From Phycisphaeraceae bacterium (GTDB lineage: Bacteria > Planctomycetota > Phycisphaerae > Phycisphaerales > UBA1924), in NCBI GenBank assembly GCA_019636615.1, contig JAHBXF010000002.1:498001-562000 (forward strand): a stretch of DNA of 64,000 bases. Direction: 5' to 3'. The notes under the pieces are model-generated. The model was not told the origin of the DNA. It saw only the letters and a list, made by a program, of their open reading frames with translations, and searched no databases. Positions 24,749 through 33,955 of the stretch are shown here, piece by piece. The position numbers and the translations under genes are program-made. Positions within the stretch are counted from its first letter, which is position 1; the number at the start of each line of letters is the position of its first letter.

Positions 24749-25185
24749 GCGCCGGGTTCCTTGTGCTCAGGTTCGTGAGTGGGGTGGTCCATGTCGGCCT
24801 CGTCGCCCGGGTCGGGAGTAGCGGCAACGCCGCGCGCTTCGAGATCGGCGCGGACCTGCTCGAGGGCCGTGAGCACGGAGGCCTGCGCCTTGAGGCGGGT
24901 GTCAAGGCGGAACTCGAACTCGGGGAGTTGCCTGGTCTGAACGCGGTCTCCGACTTCGCGGCGGATGTAGGTGGCCGCGCTCTGGATGCCGTGGAGGGTG
25001 AGTTGCTGGCGGTCTTCAGGATACACCGAGACGCTGATGATCGCCTTGGTGTGATCAGGAAGAACCTTGACGCCGGTGACGGTGATGAGGCCGCGGACCC
25101 GCGGATCATTGAGGCCGCGCGCGAGGACTTCTCGAACAGCGTTCTCGATGGCGGAGGTGAGTTGTGCGTCCTTGCGGCTAGTCAT
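24745..25185 (-). CDS. rbfA: Ribosome-binding factor A
   Basis: RbfA assists maturation of 16S rRNA in the 30S subunit. The 146-residue product has the KH-like fold pattern: LTSAIENAVREVLARGLNDPR, then LITVTGVKVLPDHTKAIISV, and LPEFEFRLDTRLKAQASV near the end. A 25-residue acidic tail follows. It overlaps ylxP upstream by 4 bp and the HhH-GPD gene downstream by 4 bp. In the usual rimP-nusA-infB-rbfA-truB operon truB would follow; here it is replaced. Confidence 0.92.
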   Translation of the reverse strand: MTSRKDAQLTSAIENAVREVLARGLNDPRVRGLITVTGVKVLPDHTKAIISVSVYPEDRQQLTLHGIQSAATYIRREVGDRVQTRQLPEFEFRLDTRLKAQASVLTALEQVRADLEARGVAATPDPGDEADMDHPTHEPEHKEPGA

Positions 25186-25580
25186 GTGAGGTCGTGTTCT
25201 TCCATCCTGCGGAGGAGTTCGTGCGAGATCGGGTCTTGGTTGAGCGGGGCATCGGGGGCCGGGTCGGGGAGGATGGTGCGGTTCGCGGCGTCCTCGTTCG
25301 AGATGACTTCACGGACGCAGTCGCCGAGTTCGGCGTCGGTGAGACCTCGCAGCCGGGATGTGATGCGGTCGAGGGTCTGGCCGACGTGGCGGCCGTCAGA
25401 ACCGACGAGCGCGAGGCCCAGCCTGGCGACAGAATGTGATTCTTGCAGGCCCACTTCGGCGACAGAAACCTGGTGCTCTCGGTGAAGGCGGTCTTTGAGA
25501 GAGGAGACGACCCGGCGTTTGTCCTTGAGGGACTCGGCGTCGTGGATGAAGAGTTCGAACTGGAGAATGCCGATGACCAT
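25182..25580 (-). CDS. ylxP: DUF503 / YlxP-family protein
   Basis: The 132-residue protein starts MVIGILQFELFIHDAESLKD and has KRRVVSSLKDRLHREHQVSV and AEVGLQESHSVARLGLALVG, the DUF503 signature. YlxP is commonly found between infB and rbfA, where a ribosome-related role is suspected. The C-terminus extends about 35 residues beyond the domain. The start ATG at 25580 lies 71 bp after infB, and the gene overlaps rbfA by 4 bp. Confidence 0.88.
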   Translation of the reverse strand: MVIGILQFELFIHDAESLKDKRRVVSSLKDRLHREHQVSVAEVGLQESHSVARLGLALVGSDGRHVGQTLDRITSRLRGLTDAELGDCVREVISNEDAANRTILPDPAPDAPLNQDPISHELLRRMEEHDLT

Positions 25581-25651
25581 GGTCCGGTGTGTCGCGGCTG
25601 GGTGTGGAGGGGCGGGCCCCTCCCGGCGGGTGTTGTGCGCGAAACGCCGCG

Positions 25652-28570
25652 TCAGAGCGTTCGCTTGACTTCGATCTTCTTGTAGCACTCGAGAACGTCG
25701 CCTTCCTTGATGTCGTCGTATCCGTCGATCTTCATGCCGCACTCCATGCCCATGCGCACTTCGCGGACATCGTCTTTGACGCGTTTGAGCTGGGAGAGGC
25801 GGCGGTCGTGCTCGATGACAACGCCGTTGCGGGTGACGCGGATGAGGGCGTCGCGCTGCACGACGCCGTCGGTGATGTAGCAGCCGGCGATGCTGCCGAC
25901 CTTGCTGATCTTGAAGACGGCGCGGACGTCGGCGTGGCCGAGGACTTCTTCGCGGAGTTCGGGGGCCAGGAGGCCTTCGGCGGCCTTCTTCAGGTCTTCG
26001 GTGATGTCGTAGATGACCTGGTACGTGCGGATCTCGACGCCCTTCTGCTCGGCGAGTTGACGGGCCTTGCCGGCGGGGATGACGTTGAAGCCGATGACGA
26101 TGCCGCGCGAGGCGTCGGCCAGCAGAACATCGCTCTCGGTGATGCCGCCGACGGCGGCGTGCAGAACGCGGGCGCGGACTTCGCTGGTCTTGATCTTCTC
26201 GCACTCGCTCTTGAGCACGTCGACGGTGCCCTGCTGGTCGGTCTTGAGGATGATGCGGATTTCTTTGAGGTCGGTCTCTTGAGATTGGATCTGGCTGAAG
26301 AGAGAGTCGAGGGTGAGTTTGGGGGCCGCCAGGGACTGCTGACGCTCGCGCTGGCGGCGCTGGTCGGCGGCCTGCTCGGCCTGCTTGAGGGTTTGGGTGA
26401 CGTAGAACTTGTCGCCCGCATCGCAGACGAAGTCGATACCCGACACCTGCACGGGCATCGGCGGTGTGGCCTCGCGGATGCGCTTGCCCTTGTCGTCGGT
26501 AAGGTCGCGGACGCGGCCGAAGGCACGCCCCATGACGATGAAATCGCCGACCTTGATGCGGCCCTGCTGGATGAGGATGTTGGCGACGGCGCCGCGGCCT
26601 TCTTCCATCTTGGCTTCCACGACGATGCCCTGCGCGGGGCCGTCGAAATCCGCCTTGAGGTCGAGAAGCTGCGCCTGATAGTCGAGGGTTTCGAGCAGTT
26701 GCTTGATGCCCACGCCGGTTGTCGCGCTGGTGCGGATGATTTCGGTGTCGCCGCCCCACTCGACGGGGTTGAGCCCGGCCTTGGCGAGTTCACCAAGCGT
26801 TCGCTGCACCTGAGCCTCTGTCGCGTCGGGACGGTCGATCTTGTTCAGGGCCACCACGAGAGGCACCTTGGCCGCCTTGGCGTGGCTGATGCTCTCGAGG
26901 GTTTGGGGCATGACGCCCTCGGGGGCAGAGACAACGAGAACCACAACGTCGGTGACTTTGGCGCCGCGGGCACGCATGCCGGTGAAGGCTTCGTGGCCCG
27001 GGGTGTCGAGGAAGACGACCTGACGGGGTGTGCCTTCGACCTCGACCTCCGCGACAAAGGCGCTGGTCTTCTGCGTGATGCCGCCGGCTTCGCCGGAGGC
27101 GACGTTGGTGTTGCGGATCTTGTCGAGAAGGCTGGTCTTGCCGTGGTCGACGTGGCCCAGGATGGTCACAACCGGGCCGCGCGGGCGAAGGTCGCGCATC
27201 TCGCGCTGGGCGAACTGAGCGCTGACGGTTTCTTCGGCGGTGCGGGCTTCTACGACTTCGAGGTCGAGGTCGAAGTCCATCATGATCTCGATGGCCTTCT
27301 CGACTTCGAGAGGGTCGTTGATCTTCTTCATGATGCCCTGGAGGAACAGACGCTTGACGATCTCAGAGGCTTTGACGCCGGTGGCTTCGGAAAGGTCTTT
27401 GATCGTGAAGGGCGCGGCGATGCGGATGCGGCCTTCGGCCTCGCCGGGGCCGCCGGAAGACTGCTGAGCCTTATTGGCGGCATCCTGCTTGCGCTTCTTC
27501 AAAAAGCCGCCGGCGCGGGCGAGGCGAGCCTCGCGTTCGATCAGGTCCTGTTCGCTGTAGATGCCCTGGGTGGAACCGACCCAGTCGCCGCCGTCGCTTC
27601 GGCCACGGCGGCGTTCGGGAACACCGGCACCGCTGGAGCGTTTGGAAGAAGCCGAGGCGGGCGGTCCGCCCGGGGCGCCGTCGCGGCGGCGCGGGCTGCG
27701 GCCGCGATCGTCCTCGCCTGTGCCGGCCCCGGCGCCTTGCCGTGGCCCGCCAGCAGTAGGGGGGCCGACGCGGCGCGGGCGCGGGGGCTGAAGGTTTTCG
27801 GGGGCTTCGACACGCACCACTCGGGGGCCGGAGAGTTTGACCGGTGAACGGTTTTCGAGTTTTGGGCCTGCGGGCGAGACCGACGTCGGCCGAAGCGGCA
27901 CATTCATCGGCGCGGCAGGGGCTTGAGGGGTTGGTGTGGGCGCGATGGGTGTCGCGGCGCCGCCGTGTGTGGCCGCGGGGCGGACGGGCTGAGGCGTTGC
28001 TTTGATCGTGGGAGGTGCAGAAGGGGGTTCTGCGGCCGGGGTGACCTGTGTTGGGCGCAAAGAGACAGGAAGTTCGGTTTTGATCTGAGCCGGCGCGGCG
28101 GCGGCCGGGAGCGTTTCGGCGTTGGTTACCGACGCGGCAGGGGTGATCGTCGCCGGAGGCTCGTTCACCGGCGCGGGAATGGTGGAAGTGGTGGTGGTGG
28201 GGGGGGTGGTGTGTTGGTCGGCCGATTCGAGTGGCTGGGCTGTCTCTTCGGGTGGTTGCTCGACGGTGGTAACACCGCCAGAATCATCGTGTGTGGATGA
28301 CTTCGCCGAGTCGGCAGATTTAGCGCGGCGCGACCTGGTTTTGGCGGCTTTCACTTCGTCAAGATGCACCGGCTCGGAGGTTTCAACGGCCGTGGCCGTG
28401 CCTCCACCGCTGAACCATTCGCGGATGGAGACTTCCAAGCCGATGCTCACGGTCGACATGTGCCCCTTGACCATGTCCTTGGAAATGCCTTCGTCCCAGC
28501 ATTTCTGGACCACAGCCTTGGAGTCGACGCCCAGTTCCTTCGCCAGTTGTGAGATCCGTTTCCCAGCCAA
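25652..28570 (-). CDS. infB: Translation initiation factor IF-2
   Basis: The GTPase positions initiator tRNA on the 30S subunit. The protein of about 972 residues has an IF2_N domain ([20 protein letters not shown]), a Pro/Ala/Thr-rich linker to about residue 390, a second IF2_N-like segment ([16 protein letters not shown]), and the G domain with [20 protein letters not shown] and NKIDRPDA. The C-terminal domains end at the KRTL tail. The start is a TTG at 28570: it gives the family N-terminus [13 protein letters not shown] and has GGAG upstream at good spacing. A TTG at 28612 is also open but adds unrelated residues. It follows nusA by 96 bp. Confidence 0.96.
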   Translation of the reverse strand: MAGKRISQLAKELGVDSKAVVQKCWDEGISKDMVKGHMSTVSIGLEVSIREWFSGGGTATAVETSEPVHLDEVKAAKTRSRRAKSADSAKSSTHDDSGGVTTVEQPPEETAQPLESADQHTTPPTTTTSTIPAPVNEPPATITPAASVTNAETLPAAAAPAQIKTELPVSLRPTQVTPAAEPPSAPPTIKATPQPVRPAATHGGAATPIAPTPTPQAPAAPMNVPLRPTSVSPAGPKLENRSPVKLSGPRVVRVEAPENLQPPRPRRVGPPTAGGPRQGAGAGTGEDDRGRSPRRRDGAPGGPPASASSKRSSGAGVPERRRGRSDGGDWVGSTQGIYSEQDLIEREARLARAGGFLKKRKQDAANKAQQSSGGPGEAEGRIRIAAPFTIKDLSEATGVKASEIVKRLFLQGIMKKINDPLEVEKAIEIMMDFDLDLEVVEARTAEETVSAQFAQREMRDLRPRGPVVTILGHVDHGKTSLLDKIRNTNVASGEAGGITQKTSAFVAEVEVEGTPRQVVFLDTPGHEAFTGMRARGAKVTDVVVLVVSAPEGVMPQTLESISHAKAAKVPLVVALNKIDRPDATEAQVQRTLGELAKAGLNPVEWGGDTEIIRTSATTGVGIKQLLETLDYQAQLLDLKADFDGPAQGIVVEAKMEEGRGAVANILIQQGRIKVGDFIVMGRAFGRVRDLTDDKGKRIREATPPMPVQVSGIDFVCDAGDKFYVTQTLKQAEQAADQRRQRERQQSLAAPKLTLDSLFSQIQSQETDLKEIRIILKTDQQGTVDVLKSECEKIKTSEVRARVLHAAVGGITESDVLLADASRGIVIGFNVIPAGKARQLAEQKGVEIRTYQVIYDITEDLKKAAEGLLAPELREEVLGHADVRAVFKISKVGSIAGCYITDGVVQRDALIRVTRNGVVIEHDRRLSQLKRVKDDVREVRMGMECGMKIDGYDDIKEGDVLECYKKIEVKRTL

Positions 28571-28666
28571 ACTTATGCTCCGTGCACCAAAGCTCTGAAC
28601 CTGAAAACCCAACGTGCCATCCTGCAGAACCCGCGTGGCCGGTGTGCCGGTGCGGTCGTGAAAAAC

Positions 28667-30040
28667 TCAGTGTGTCGAACCGGGGGAACCGCCCCCGCCG
28701 AGGATGTCGGCCGCGCGGGCTTCAGCATCAGCCGCCGGCTCCGCGGCGGTTGAAGCAAGGGATGCTGCGGCATCGCCGGAAGAGAGGATGTCTTCGCTTC
28801 CGCCGGAAAGAAGGGCGTCGGCGACTTCGGCTTCTTCGCGGGCCTTGCGTTCTTTTTCCTCTTTCTCTCGCTGCTGAACCTCGGCGACTTCCTTGGCTTT
28901 GACCGAACAGGCCTCGAAGAGCCTGGCGGCGAGTTCGGGCTCGAGTTCGAGTTCGGACTGCACAACATCGGTGCCGACCTCGTCGATGTCGAAGACGCTG
29001 ACCATGCCCAGGGCCGCGAGGCGGTCGGCGATCTGCTCGGTGCCGCCTTCGACGGATTGGATGGTGGCATACATGATTTCGAGGCCCTTGCGGAACTCGT
29101 CGGGGGTGAGGATGTCAACGTCCCAGCCGGTGAGGCGTGCGGCGAGGCGGACGTTCTGGCCGCGCTTGCCGATGGCCAGTGAAAGTTGATCATCGCGGAC
29201 AACGACGGTGGCCCGCCCGAGTTCGAAGCAGAGGGAGATTTCCTGGACTTCGGCCGGCTTGAGTGAGTTCTGGATGAGGATCTGGCTGCTCTCGTTCCAG
29301 CGGACGATGTCGATTTTCTCGCCGTTGAGTTCGTCGACGATGTTTTTGATGCGGCTGCCGCGCACGCCAACGCACGCGCCGACGGCATCGACCTTGCTGT
29401 CGATGGAAGAGACGGCGATCTTGGTGCGATAGCCCGGCTCGCGGGCCATGGCCTTGATCTCGATGATCTTCTCGGCGACCTCGGGGACTTCAACCTCGAA
29501 GAGTTTCTTGATGAAGTCCTGGTGGGCGCGGGAAAGAACGATCTTGATCTGCGAGCCCGCGTCGCGGACATCCAGCACGAGGCATCGCACGCGATCGCCG
29601 GCCTGGAACTGCTCGCCGGGGATCTGCTCGCTGCGGGGCATGAAGCCCTCGGCGCGGTCGATGGTGATCACGAGTGCGCCGCCCTCATACCGCTGGGCGG
29701 TGCCGGTGACGATCTCGCCCACCCGACGGCTGAACTCGTCGAAGATGCTGCTGCGCTCGTCGTCGCGGAACTTCTGGATCATGACCTGTTTGAAGGTCTG
29801 CGCGGCGATGCGGCCGAATGCCTCGGGGGGCATCTCGAGGGGCTCGCCGTGGCGGGTCATCTGGAACTTGCCCGAGGCCTGATCGAGCGAGCAGGCGAAC
29901 TCTTCGGTGTCGAGCGTGTTGAAGTATTTGCGGGCCGCGGAGATCATGGCCTGTTCGAGGTCGTGGACCAGGACCGAGCGGTCGATGTTTCGATCGCGGG
30001 CGATTGAGTCCAGAATCCGCATCATTTCTTGCGTGTTCAC
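28667..30040 (-). CDS. nusA: Transcription termination/antitermination protein NusA
   Basis: NusA binds RNA polymerase and controls pausing, termination and antitermination. The 457-residue protein has an N-terminal domain (MMRILDSIARDRNIDR, ISAARKYF), an S1 domain (GEIVTGTAQRYEGGALVI), KH1 (VGVRGSRIKNIVDELNGEKI) and KH2 (LSLAIGKRGQNVRLAARLTG). A helix-hairpin-like region and an acidic/Ala-rich tail follow. The start is GTG at 30040 (VNTQEMMRIL) with GGAG about 8 bases upstream; ATG at 30025 is the alternative. No rimP precedes it. A strong terminator-like hairpin lies about 77 bp before the start. Confidence 0.95.
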   Translation of the reverse strand: MNTQEMMRILDSIARDRNIDRSVLVHDLEQAMISAARKYFNTLDTEEFACSLDQASGKFQMTRHGEPLEMPPEAFGRIAAQTFKQVMIQKFRDDERSSIFDEFSRRVGEIVTGTAQRYEGGALVITIDRAEGFMPRSEQIPGEQFQAGDRVRCLVLDVRDAGSQIKIVLSRAHQDFIKKLFEVEVPEVAEKIIEIKAMAREPGYRTKIAVSSIDSKVDAVGACVGVRGSRIKNIVDELNGEKIDIVRWNESSQILIQNSLKPAEVQEISLCFELGRATVVVRDDQLSLAIGKRGQNVRLAARLTGWDVDILTPDEFRKGLEIMYATIQSVEGGTEQIADRLAALGMVSVFDIDEVGTDVVQSELELEPELAARLFEACSVKAKEVAEVQQREKEEKERKAREEAEVADALLSGGSEDILSSGDAAASLASTAAEPAADAEARAADILGGGGSPGSTH

Positions 30041-30084
30041 GCTGCCGTCTCCGAGTTGCCTGGATGTCTTGATGTCGTTCACAC

Positions 30085-30114
30085 GCCCGGGTGCGTTGTT
30101 GGGTGAACCCGGGC
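30085..30114 (-). promoter_or_regulatory. Second hairpin in the nusA leader
   Basis: GCCCGGGT and ACCCGGGC form a perfect 8-bp stem around a 14-base loop, located between the terminator-like hairpin and the nusA start codon. Its sequence is self-complementary, so it can form on either strand. A role in translation or attenuation of nusA is inferred. Confidence 0.45.
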
Positions 30115-30116
30115 CC

Positions 30117-30158
30117 AAAAAACCGAAAGCCACACGCGGCATGTGCCGCCTGTGGCTT
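30117..30158 (-). terminator. Strong intrinsic terminator or attenuator upstream of nusA
   Basis: On the minus strand a stem of 15 pairs (AAGCCACA then GCGGCA with one C-C mismatch, two-base loop) is followed by TTTCGG-TTTTTT. It lies about 300 bp after the fliM stop codon and 77 bp before the nusA start. It may end the fliM transcript late, or act as an attenuator in the nusA leader. The structure is seen directly; the role is not resolved. Confidence 0.7.
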
Positions 30159-30461
30159 CAACCCGCGCCCCCTGAGTGCGCACCGCGCGCCCCGGACGCG
30201 AACCGCCGTGGGATGGAGGACATTACGTCATCCATTCCTCCGACGATTCGCGGCGACGGACGCTCCAGCCCCGCCCGCGGCGGGTCATTCGTGCAGGAGA
30301 GTTGTCACCGGGCATGGGTTGAAACCAATGCGTTCATCATGTCGCTCCAAAGGAGGTACCGCCGACGAACTCTCGCCGGAAGGACCCAGTTGGTCGTGGG
30401 AATGGTAGGTGAAGGTGGGGGAGGGGATCAACCCGCACGCCGGCCGTTCCTATCGGGCCTT
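30159..30461 (-). promoter_or_regulatory. Structured nusA-operon leader / fliM-nusA intergenic region, with a possible 11-codon leader peptide
   Basis: No full gene lies here. On the minus strand GAGAGTT and AACTCTC (complements of 30368-30374 and 30297-30303) close a domain containing two smaller hairpins: CTCC-ttt-GGAG and a GCAT/ATGC stem. A short frame, complement of 30305-30340, begins ATGATG, encodes MMNALVSTHAR and ends TGA. Its Shine-Dalgarno sequence GGAG lies within the CTCC/GGAG hairpin. Together with the downstream terminator this resembles an attenuation leader. Read on the plus strand, parts of the same region resemble a glycine-riboswitch aptamer (see findings). Confidence 0.4.
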
Positions 30462-31502
30462 TCAGGTGCCCGGAGGTTGTTCGGGGGTGCCGGCGGCTGG
30501 CGGGAGGACCGGCCCAACCACCCGGAGTGCCCGCGAGCCGCGGTACTGTCCCAGGTGCGCGTGGAACTTGTGCTCGCCTTCAACCCGGATCACCACCGGG
30601 CGTGTCGCGGGGGTTTCGGTGACGATGAGATCGCCCACCGCAAGCCCCAAAAGTTCCCCAAACGTCATGGTGGTCTGGGCGAGAAGGCCGGTGACCTCAA
30701 GGGGTGCCTGGCTGAGATTCCTGACGACCTGGTCTAGAACGTCTTTGCTGCGTTGATTCTTGGCGGCGGAGAACCAGCTCTGGTTGCTGAGTTCTTCCAT
30801 CAGCGGCTCAATGACCGCGTAGGGGATGCACAGGTTCATCGTGCCGGCGCGGCTGGACATCTTGAGTTCGAAGGAGATGACCACGACGACTTCGTTGGGG
30901 GGAACGATCTGAACCAGTTGCGGGTTGCTCTCGGTCGCGGTGACGTGGAACTCGAGGTGCTTGACGGCGCTCCAGGCCTCGGAGAGCGCGCTGAGCCCGC
31001 GCTTGATGACGTTGCCGATGAGTCGGTTCTCGATCAGCGTCATCGGCCGCTGGGGGATGAAGAGGTCTTGGCTGTTGCCCCCGAGCAGACGGTCGATGAT
31101 GGGATAGATGATGAGGGGGCTGATCTCCAGGCAGATCTGGCCTTCGAGCCCGTCGGCGCTGATAAGGTTGAAAGAGGTGGGGTTCGGAAGGCCCGAGGTA
31201 AACTCGGAGTAGGTCATCTGTTCACAGGCAGCGACCTTGACCTCGACGATGGTCCGCAGAAAGCCCGATAACGCGGCGCCAAAGTTGCGGGCAAACCCCT
31301 CGTGCAGGGTTTGCAGCGAGCGCATCTGGTCTTTGCTGACACGCTCGGGGCGCTTGAAGTCGTAGGACTTGATTTCGAGCGACTCCATGTCGCGTCCACG
31401 CCGGGAAAAGACCTGCGGCGGGGAGTGCTCCTGTTCGTCGGAGCGGTTTTCGACCGCGGCGAGCAGGGCGTCGATGGAACTCTGGTCGAGAACATCCTCC
31501 AT
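30462..31502 (-). CDS. fliM: Flagellar motor switch protein FliM
   Basis: The 346-residue protein starts with LDQSSIDALLAAVE, the conserved peptide that binds phospho-CheY. The CheC-like middle domain follows (TLHEGFARNFGAALSGFLR, EFTSGLPNPTSFNLI, PIIDRLLGG). The C-terminal SpoA/FliN-like domain (LSQAPLEVTGLL to FHAHLGQYRGSRALRVV) completes it. FliM is part of the C-ring that couples chemotaxis to rotation. No other flagellar gene is in the window, so it is detached from the main flagellar cluster. Upstream it is divergent from dsbD across 213 bp. Confidence 0.94.
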   Translation of the reverse strand: MEDVLDQSSIDALLAAVENRSDEQEHSPPQVFSRRGRDMESLEIKSYDFKRPERVSKDQMRSLQTLHEGFARNFGAALSGFLRTIVEVKVAACEQMTYSEFTSGLPNPTSFNLISADGLEGQICLEISPLIIYPIIDRLLGGNSQDLFIPQRPMTLIENRLIGNVIKRGLSALSEAWSAVKHLEFHVTATESNPQLVQIVPPNEVVVVISFELKMSSRAGTMNLCIPYAVIEPLMEELSNQSWFSAAKNQRSKDVLDQVVRNLSQAPLEVTGLLAQTTMTFGELLGLAVGDLIVTETPATRPVVIRVEGEHKFHAHLGQYRGSRALRVVGPVLPPAAGTPEQPPGT

Positions 31503-31715
31503 GCGCGTGCGTACTCCTCGTGAAGCGGACCGTGGCCCGGCGTCTTTGGGCTATCGGAGCGTTTCTGCCCGTGCCTTGACTCTGAGGGGGTGGCACGAGA
31601 GGATCATGCGCACCGGCGCAGGGCGTCGGCCCGTGGGGTCAGCGGCGGGGCATCTCTTTGGGGGGCTGCCCCGAGATTCCAGGCAGCACGAGCGAGGTTG
31701 CTCGAGAAGGGTGTT

Positions 31716-33677
31716 ATGCATCACGCAGTTCGCTGGCTCACATCGACCGTTGCCTTTCTGACATTTCTGGCGGCTTCCGCCTTGGGGCAACCCCCCTCAC
31801 CAGTGGTGTTTGAGGCCGCGGTCGAAAGGCAGACGGTCCATGCGGGTTCACTGCTGAAGATCGCGGCGACCTTTCGCCATGAAGACGGCTGGCACATCTA
31901 CACGAACGCGCCGGTGATGCCTCCGGAGTTGGAAGACCTGATGCCCCTGGCGACGCAGGTGCGTGTGACGCCCCCGGAGGGGTTCACGCTTGATGGAATC
32001 CAGTGGCCCAAGTCCAAGACGGTTGAGGTGCCGCAACTCGGCCAGGGCGTGAAGTACGAGGTGTTCGCAGGGGTAGCGACGGTGTATGTCACGCTGCGCG
32101 TGGGCGAGGGTGTGACGGGCGACTTTGAGATTCCTGTCTCAGGCACGTTCCAGGCGTGCAGCGATATCTGCCTGATGCCCGAAGATGTCGACCTGACCGT
32201 GCGGGTGCGTGTGGTGGAGGCCGGAGAACCGCTGCCCGAGCCGGATGCACAAACCGCCGCGCTCTTCGCGGGGTTTGACCCAACCCGCGTGATCTCGTTG
32301 GCTACCCCGGGGACGGGCGAGACGGGTGGCGGCGAGGCCAAAGAAGACGGCAGCGTGTATTTCTCGGTGCTTGGGTGGAACTTTTCCCTGAACACGGCCG
32401 GGGCGGTCGGGTTTTCGCTGCTGGTGCTGGCAGCGTTGGTGGGTGGGTTCATTCTCAACCTCACGCCGTGCGTGCTCCCGGTGATACCACTGAAAATCGT
32501 CGCGCTGTCGAACTCGGCTGGCAACCCACGGCGCGCATTGCTGCTTGGTGTGGTGATGTGCGTGGGCATCATCGCATTCTGGCTGGCGATCGGCGGGGCG
32601 ATCGCGCTGAGCACCAGTTTCAAATCGGCGAGCACGATCATCGCGAACTGGTGGTTCGCGGTGGGCATCGGGGTGTTCATGATCGTGATGGGCGTGGGAA
32701 TGTTCGGGGCGTTCAGTGTGGGATTGCCGTCGTGGATCTACTCGCTCGACCCAAAACAGGACTCGGTGCCCGGGTCGTTCCTCTTCGGTGTGCTCACGGC
32801 GGTGCTGGCGACGCCTTGTGCCGCGCCCTTTGCGGGCACGGCGATGGGCTGGGCGGCGTTTCAGCCCGGGGGGGTGACGATGGTGGTCTTCCTGGCTATC
32901 GGCGTGGGGATGGCGCTGCCATACTTTGTGCTCTCGGTCAATCCGTCGTGGGTGAAGAGGGTGCCCAAGGCGGGGCCTGCGAGCGAACTGCTCAAGCAGT
33001 TCCTGGGGCTGCTGATGTTCTCGGTCGCGGCCTTTTTCGTGGGCAGCGGCCTGCTGAGTCTGCACTCGACCTACCCCTACATGGGCGAGGTCTTCCACTG
33101 GTGGTTTGTCGGGCTGCTCGCGGCCTTGGCGGGGGCGTGGCTCATTCTGCGCACGTTCCAGATCACTCGGTCGGCGGTGCGGCGCGGCACGTTCACCCTG
33201 CTGGGCTTGGCCTTTGTGGTTCTGCCCATCTTGTGGGCGCAGAGCCAGACGGCCAGCGCCCGGGATTCCTGGAGGCCCGGCGAAGCAGGGGGCACGGTCG
33301 GGGCATCGCACGGGGTGTGGAAGCCCTACTCCGTGGCGGCGTTTGAAGAGGCAAGGGCCGCGGGCAAGGTAGTAGTGCTGAACTTCACCGCGGTGTGGTG
33401 CCTGAACTGCAAGACCCTGGAGGCCACGGTGCTGAGTTCCCAGCAGGTGGTGGGCGCGCTGGGAGCCCCGGACGTGGTGGCGATGACGGTGGACCTGACC
33501 GCCCGCAAGGGGCCCGGCGGCGAGGTGCCCGAGGGCTGGCAGGCCCTGTATGCGCTGCGGGAGGCGGGTCCTCCGGTCCTTGCCATCTGGGGGCCAGGAA
33601 CTTCACGACCTTTTCAGAGCAATGCCTACACCGTGCAGGTCGTTCTTGACGAGATTCAACGTGCTCGGGGCGGGTGA
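31716..33677 (+). CDS. dsbD: Thiol:disulfide interchange protein DsbD-like
   Basis: The 653-residue membrane protein has the three DsbD modules. After a signal peptide (to about residue 25) comes an alpha-like immunoglobulin domain with FQACSDICLMP holding its redox cysteines. A CcdA-type transmembrane region of about eight helices follows, with the key Pro-Cys pairs LTPCVLPVIPLK and ATPCAAPFAG. The C-terminal thioredoxin domain has FTAVWCLNCKTLE. It transfers electrons from cytoplasmic thioredoxin to periplasmic substrates. Start at ATG 31716 (AAGG about 6 bases upstream). A longer in-frame extension lacks a signal peptide and is rejected. Confidence 0.93.
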   Translation: MHHAVRWLTSTVAFLTFLAASALGQPPSPVVFEAAVERQTVHAGSLLKIAATFRHEDGWHIYTNAPVMPPELEDLMPLATQVRVTPPEGFTLDGIQWPKSKTVEVPQLGQGVKYEVFAGVATVYVTLRVGEGVTGDFEIPVSGTFQACSDICLMPEDVDLTVRVRVVEAGEPLPEPDAQTAALFAGFDPTRVISLATPGTGETGGGEAKEDGSVYFSVLGWNFSLNTAGAVGFSLLVLAALVGGFILNLTPCVLPVIPLKIVALSNSAGNPRRALLLGVVMCVGIIAFWLAIGGAIALSTSFKSASTIIANWWFAVGIGVFMIVMGVGMFGAFSVGLPSWIYSLDPKQDSVPGSFLFGVLTAVLATPCAAPFAGTAMGWAAFQPGGVTMVVFLAIGVGMALPYFVLSVNPSWVKRVPKAGPASELLKQFLGLLMFSVAAFFVGSGLLSLHSTYPYMGEVFHWWFVGLLAALAGAWLILRTFQITRSAVRRGTFTLLGLAFVVLPILWAQSQTASARDSWRPGEAGGTVGASHGVWKPYSVAAFEEARAAGKVVVLNFTAVWCLNCKTLEATVLSSQQVVGALGAPDVVAMTVDLTARKGPGGEVPEGWQALYALREAGPPVLAIWGPGTSRPFQSNAYTVQVVLDEIQRARGG

Positions 33678-33692
33678 AGCCACCCCCGGGGA

Positions 33693-33721
33693 TTGACAGT
33701 TGCCCCGCAGCGGGGTATATT
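33693..33721 (+). promoter_or_regulatory. Near-consensus sigma-70 type promoter of tRNA-Gly
   Basis: TTGACA at 33693-33698 and TATATT at 33716-33721 are separated by exactly 17 bp. The spacer contains the inverted repeat CCCCG-cag-CGGGG. Transcription would start about 33728, 25 bases before the mature tRNA. This is the best promoter match in the window. Confidence 0.85.
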
Positions 33722-33727
33722 TTTGAC

Positions 33728-33746
33728 CCCCTCCCGCAAGGAGGGG
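33728..33746 (+). other. Hairpin in the 5' leader of the tRNA-Gly precursor
   Basis: CCCCTCC-cgcaa-GGAGGGG forms a perfect 7-bp stem starting at the predicted transcription start site and ending 6 bases before the tRNA. No T run follows, so it is a leader structure rather than a terminator. Confidence 0.55.
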
Positions 33747-33752
33747 CGACAC

Positions 33753-33824
33753 GCGGGTGTAACTCAGTGGTAGAGTGCTACCTTGCCAAGGTAGATGTCG
33801 AGGGTTCAAGTCCCTTCACCCGCT
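33753..33824 (+). tRNA. tRNA-Gly (anticodon GCC)
   Basis: Complete cloverleaf: acceptor GCGGGTG/CACCCGC, D-arm AACTCAGTGGTAGAGT, anticodon stem CTACC/GGTAG with loop containing GCC, and T-arm GAGGGTTCAAGTCCCTT. Discriminator base U; CCA is not encoded. Confidence 0.96.
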
Positions 33825-33955
33825 TTCGAGGCCTTCTCAGGCCGCCCGCAACCATTGTGGTTGCCACAGACTCTTCCAGGCTGCTCCACAGGGGCAGCCT
33901 GTTCGCGTTTTGGACAGCCACGGCAATCCGTCACGTCTGTGAGCGTTGAAGGTGC

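Noticed and set aside
25589-27847. 752-codon open frame on the plus strand
   Set aside because: It is the antisense shadow of infB; the translated text is Asp/Val/Gly-rich with no family motifs, while the minus strand encodes an unmistakable IF-2.
30360-30390. SRP RNA-like CCGGAAGG box
   Set aside because: The flanking GNAR/AGCAGCC sequence of SRP RNA is missing and the surrounding stems do not match.
32139-33311. 390-codon minus-strand frame
   Set aside because: Antisense of dsbD, His/Arg/Pro-rich and without domain features.
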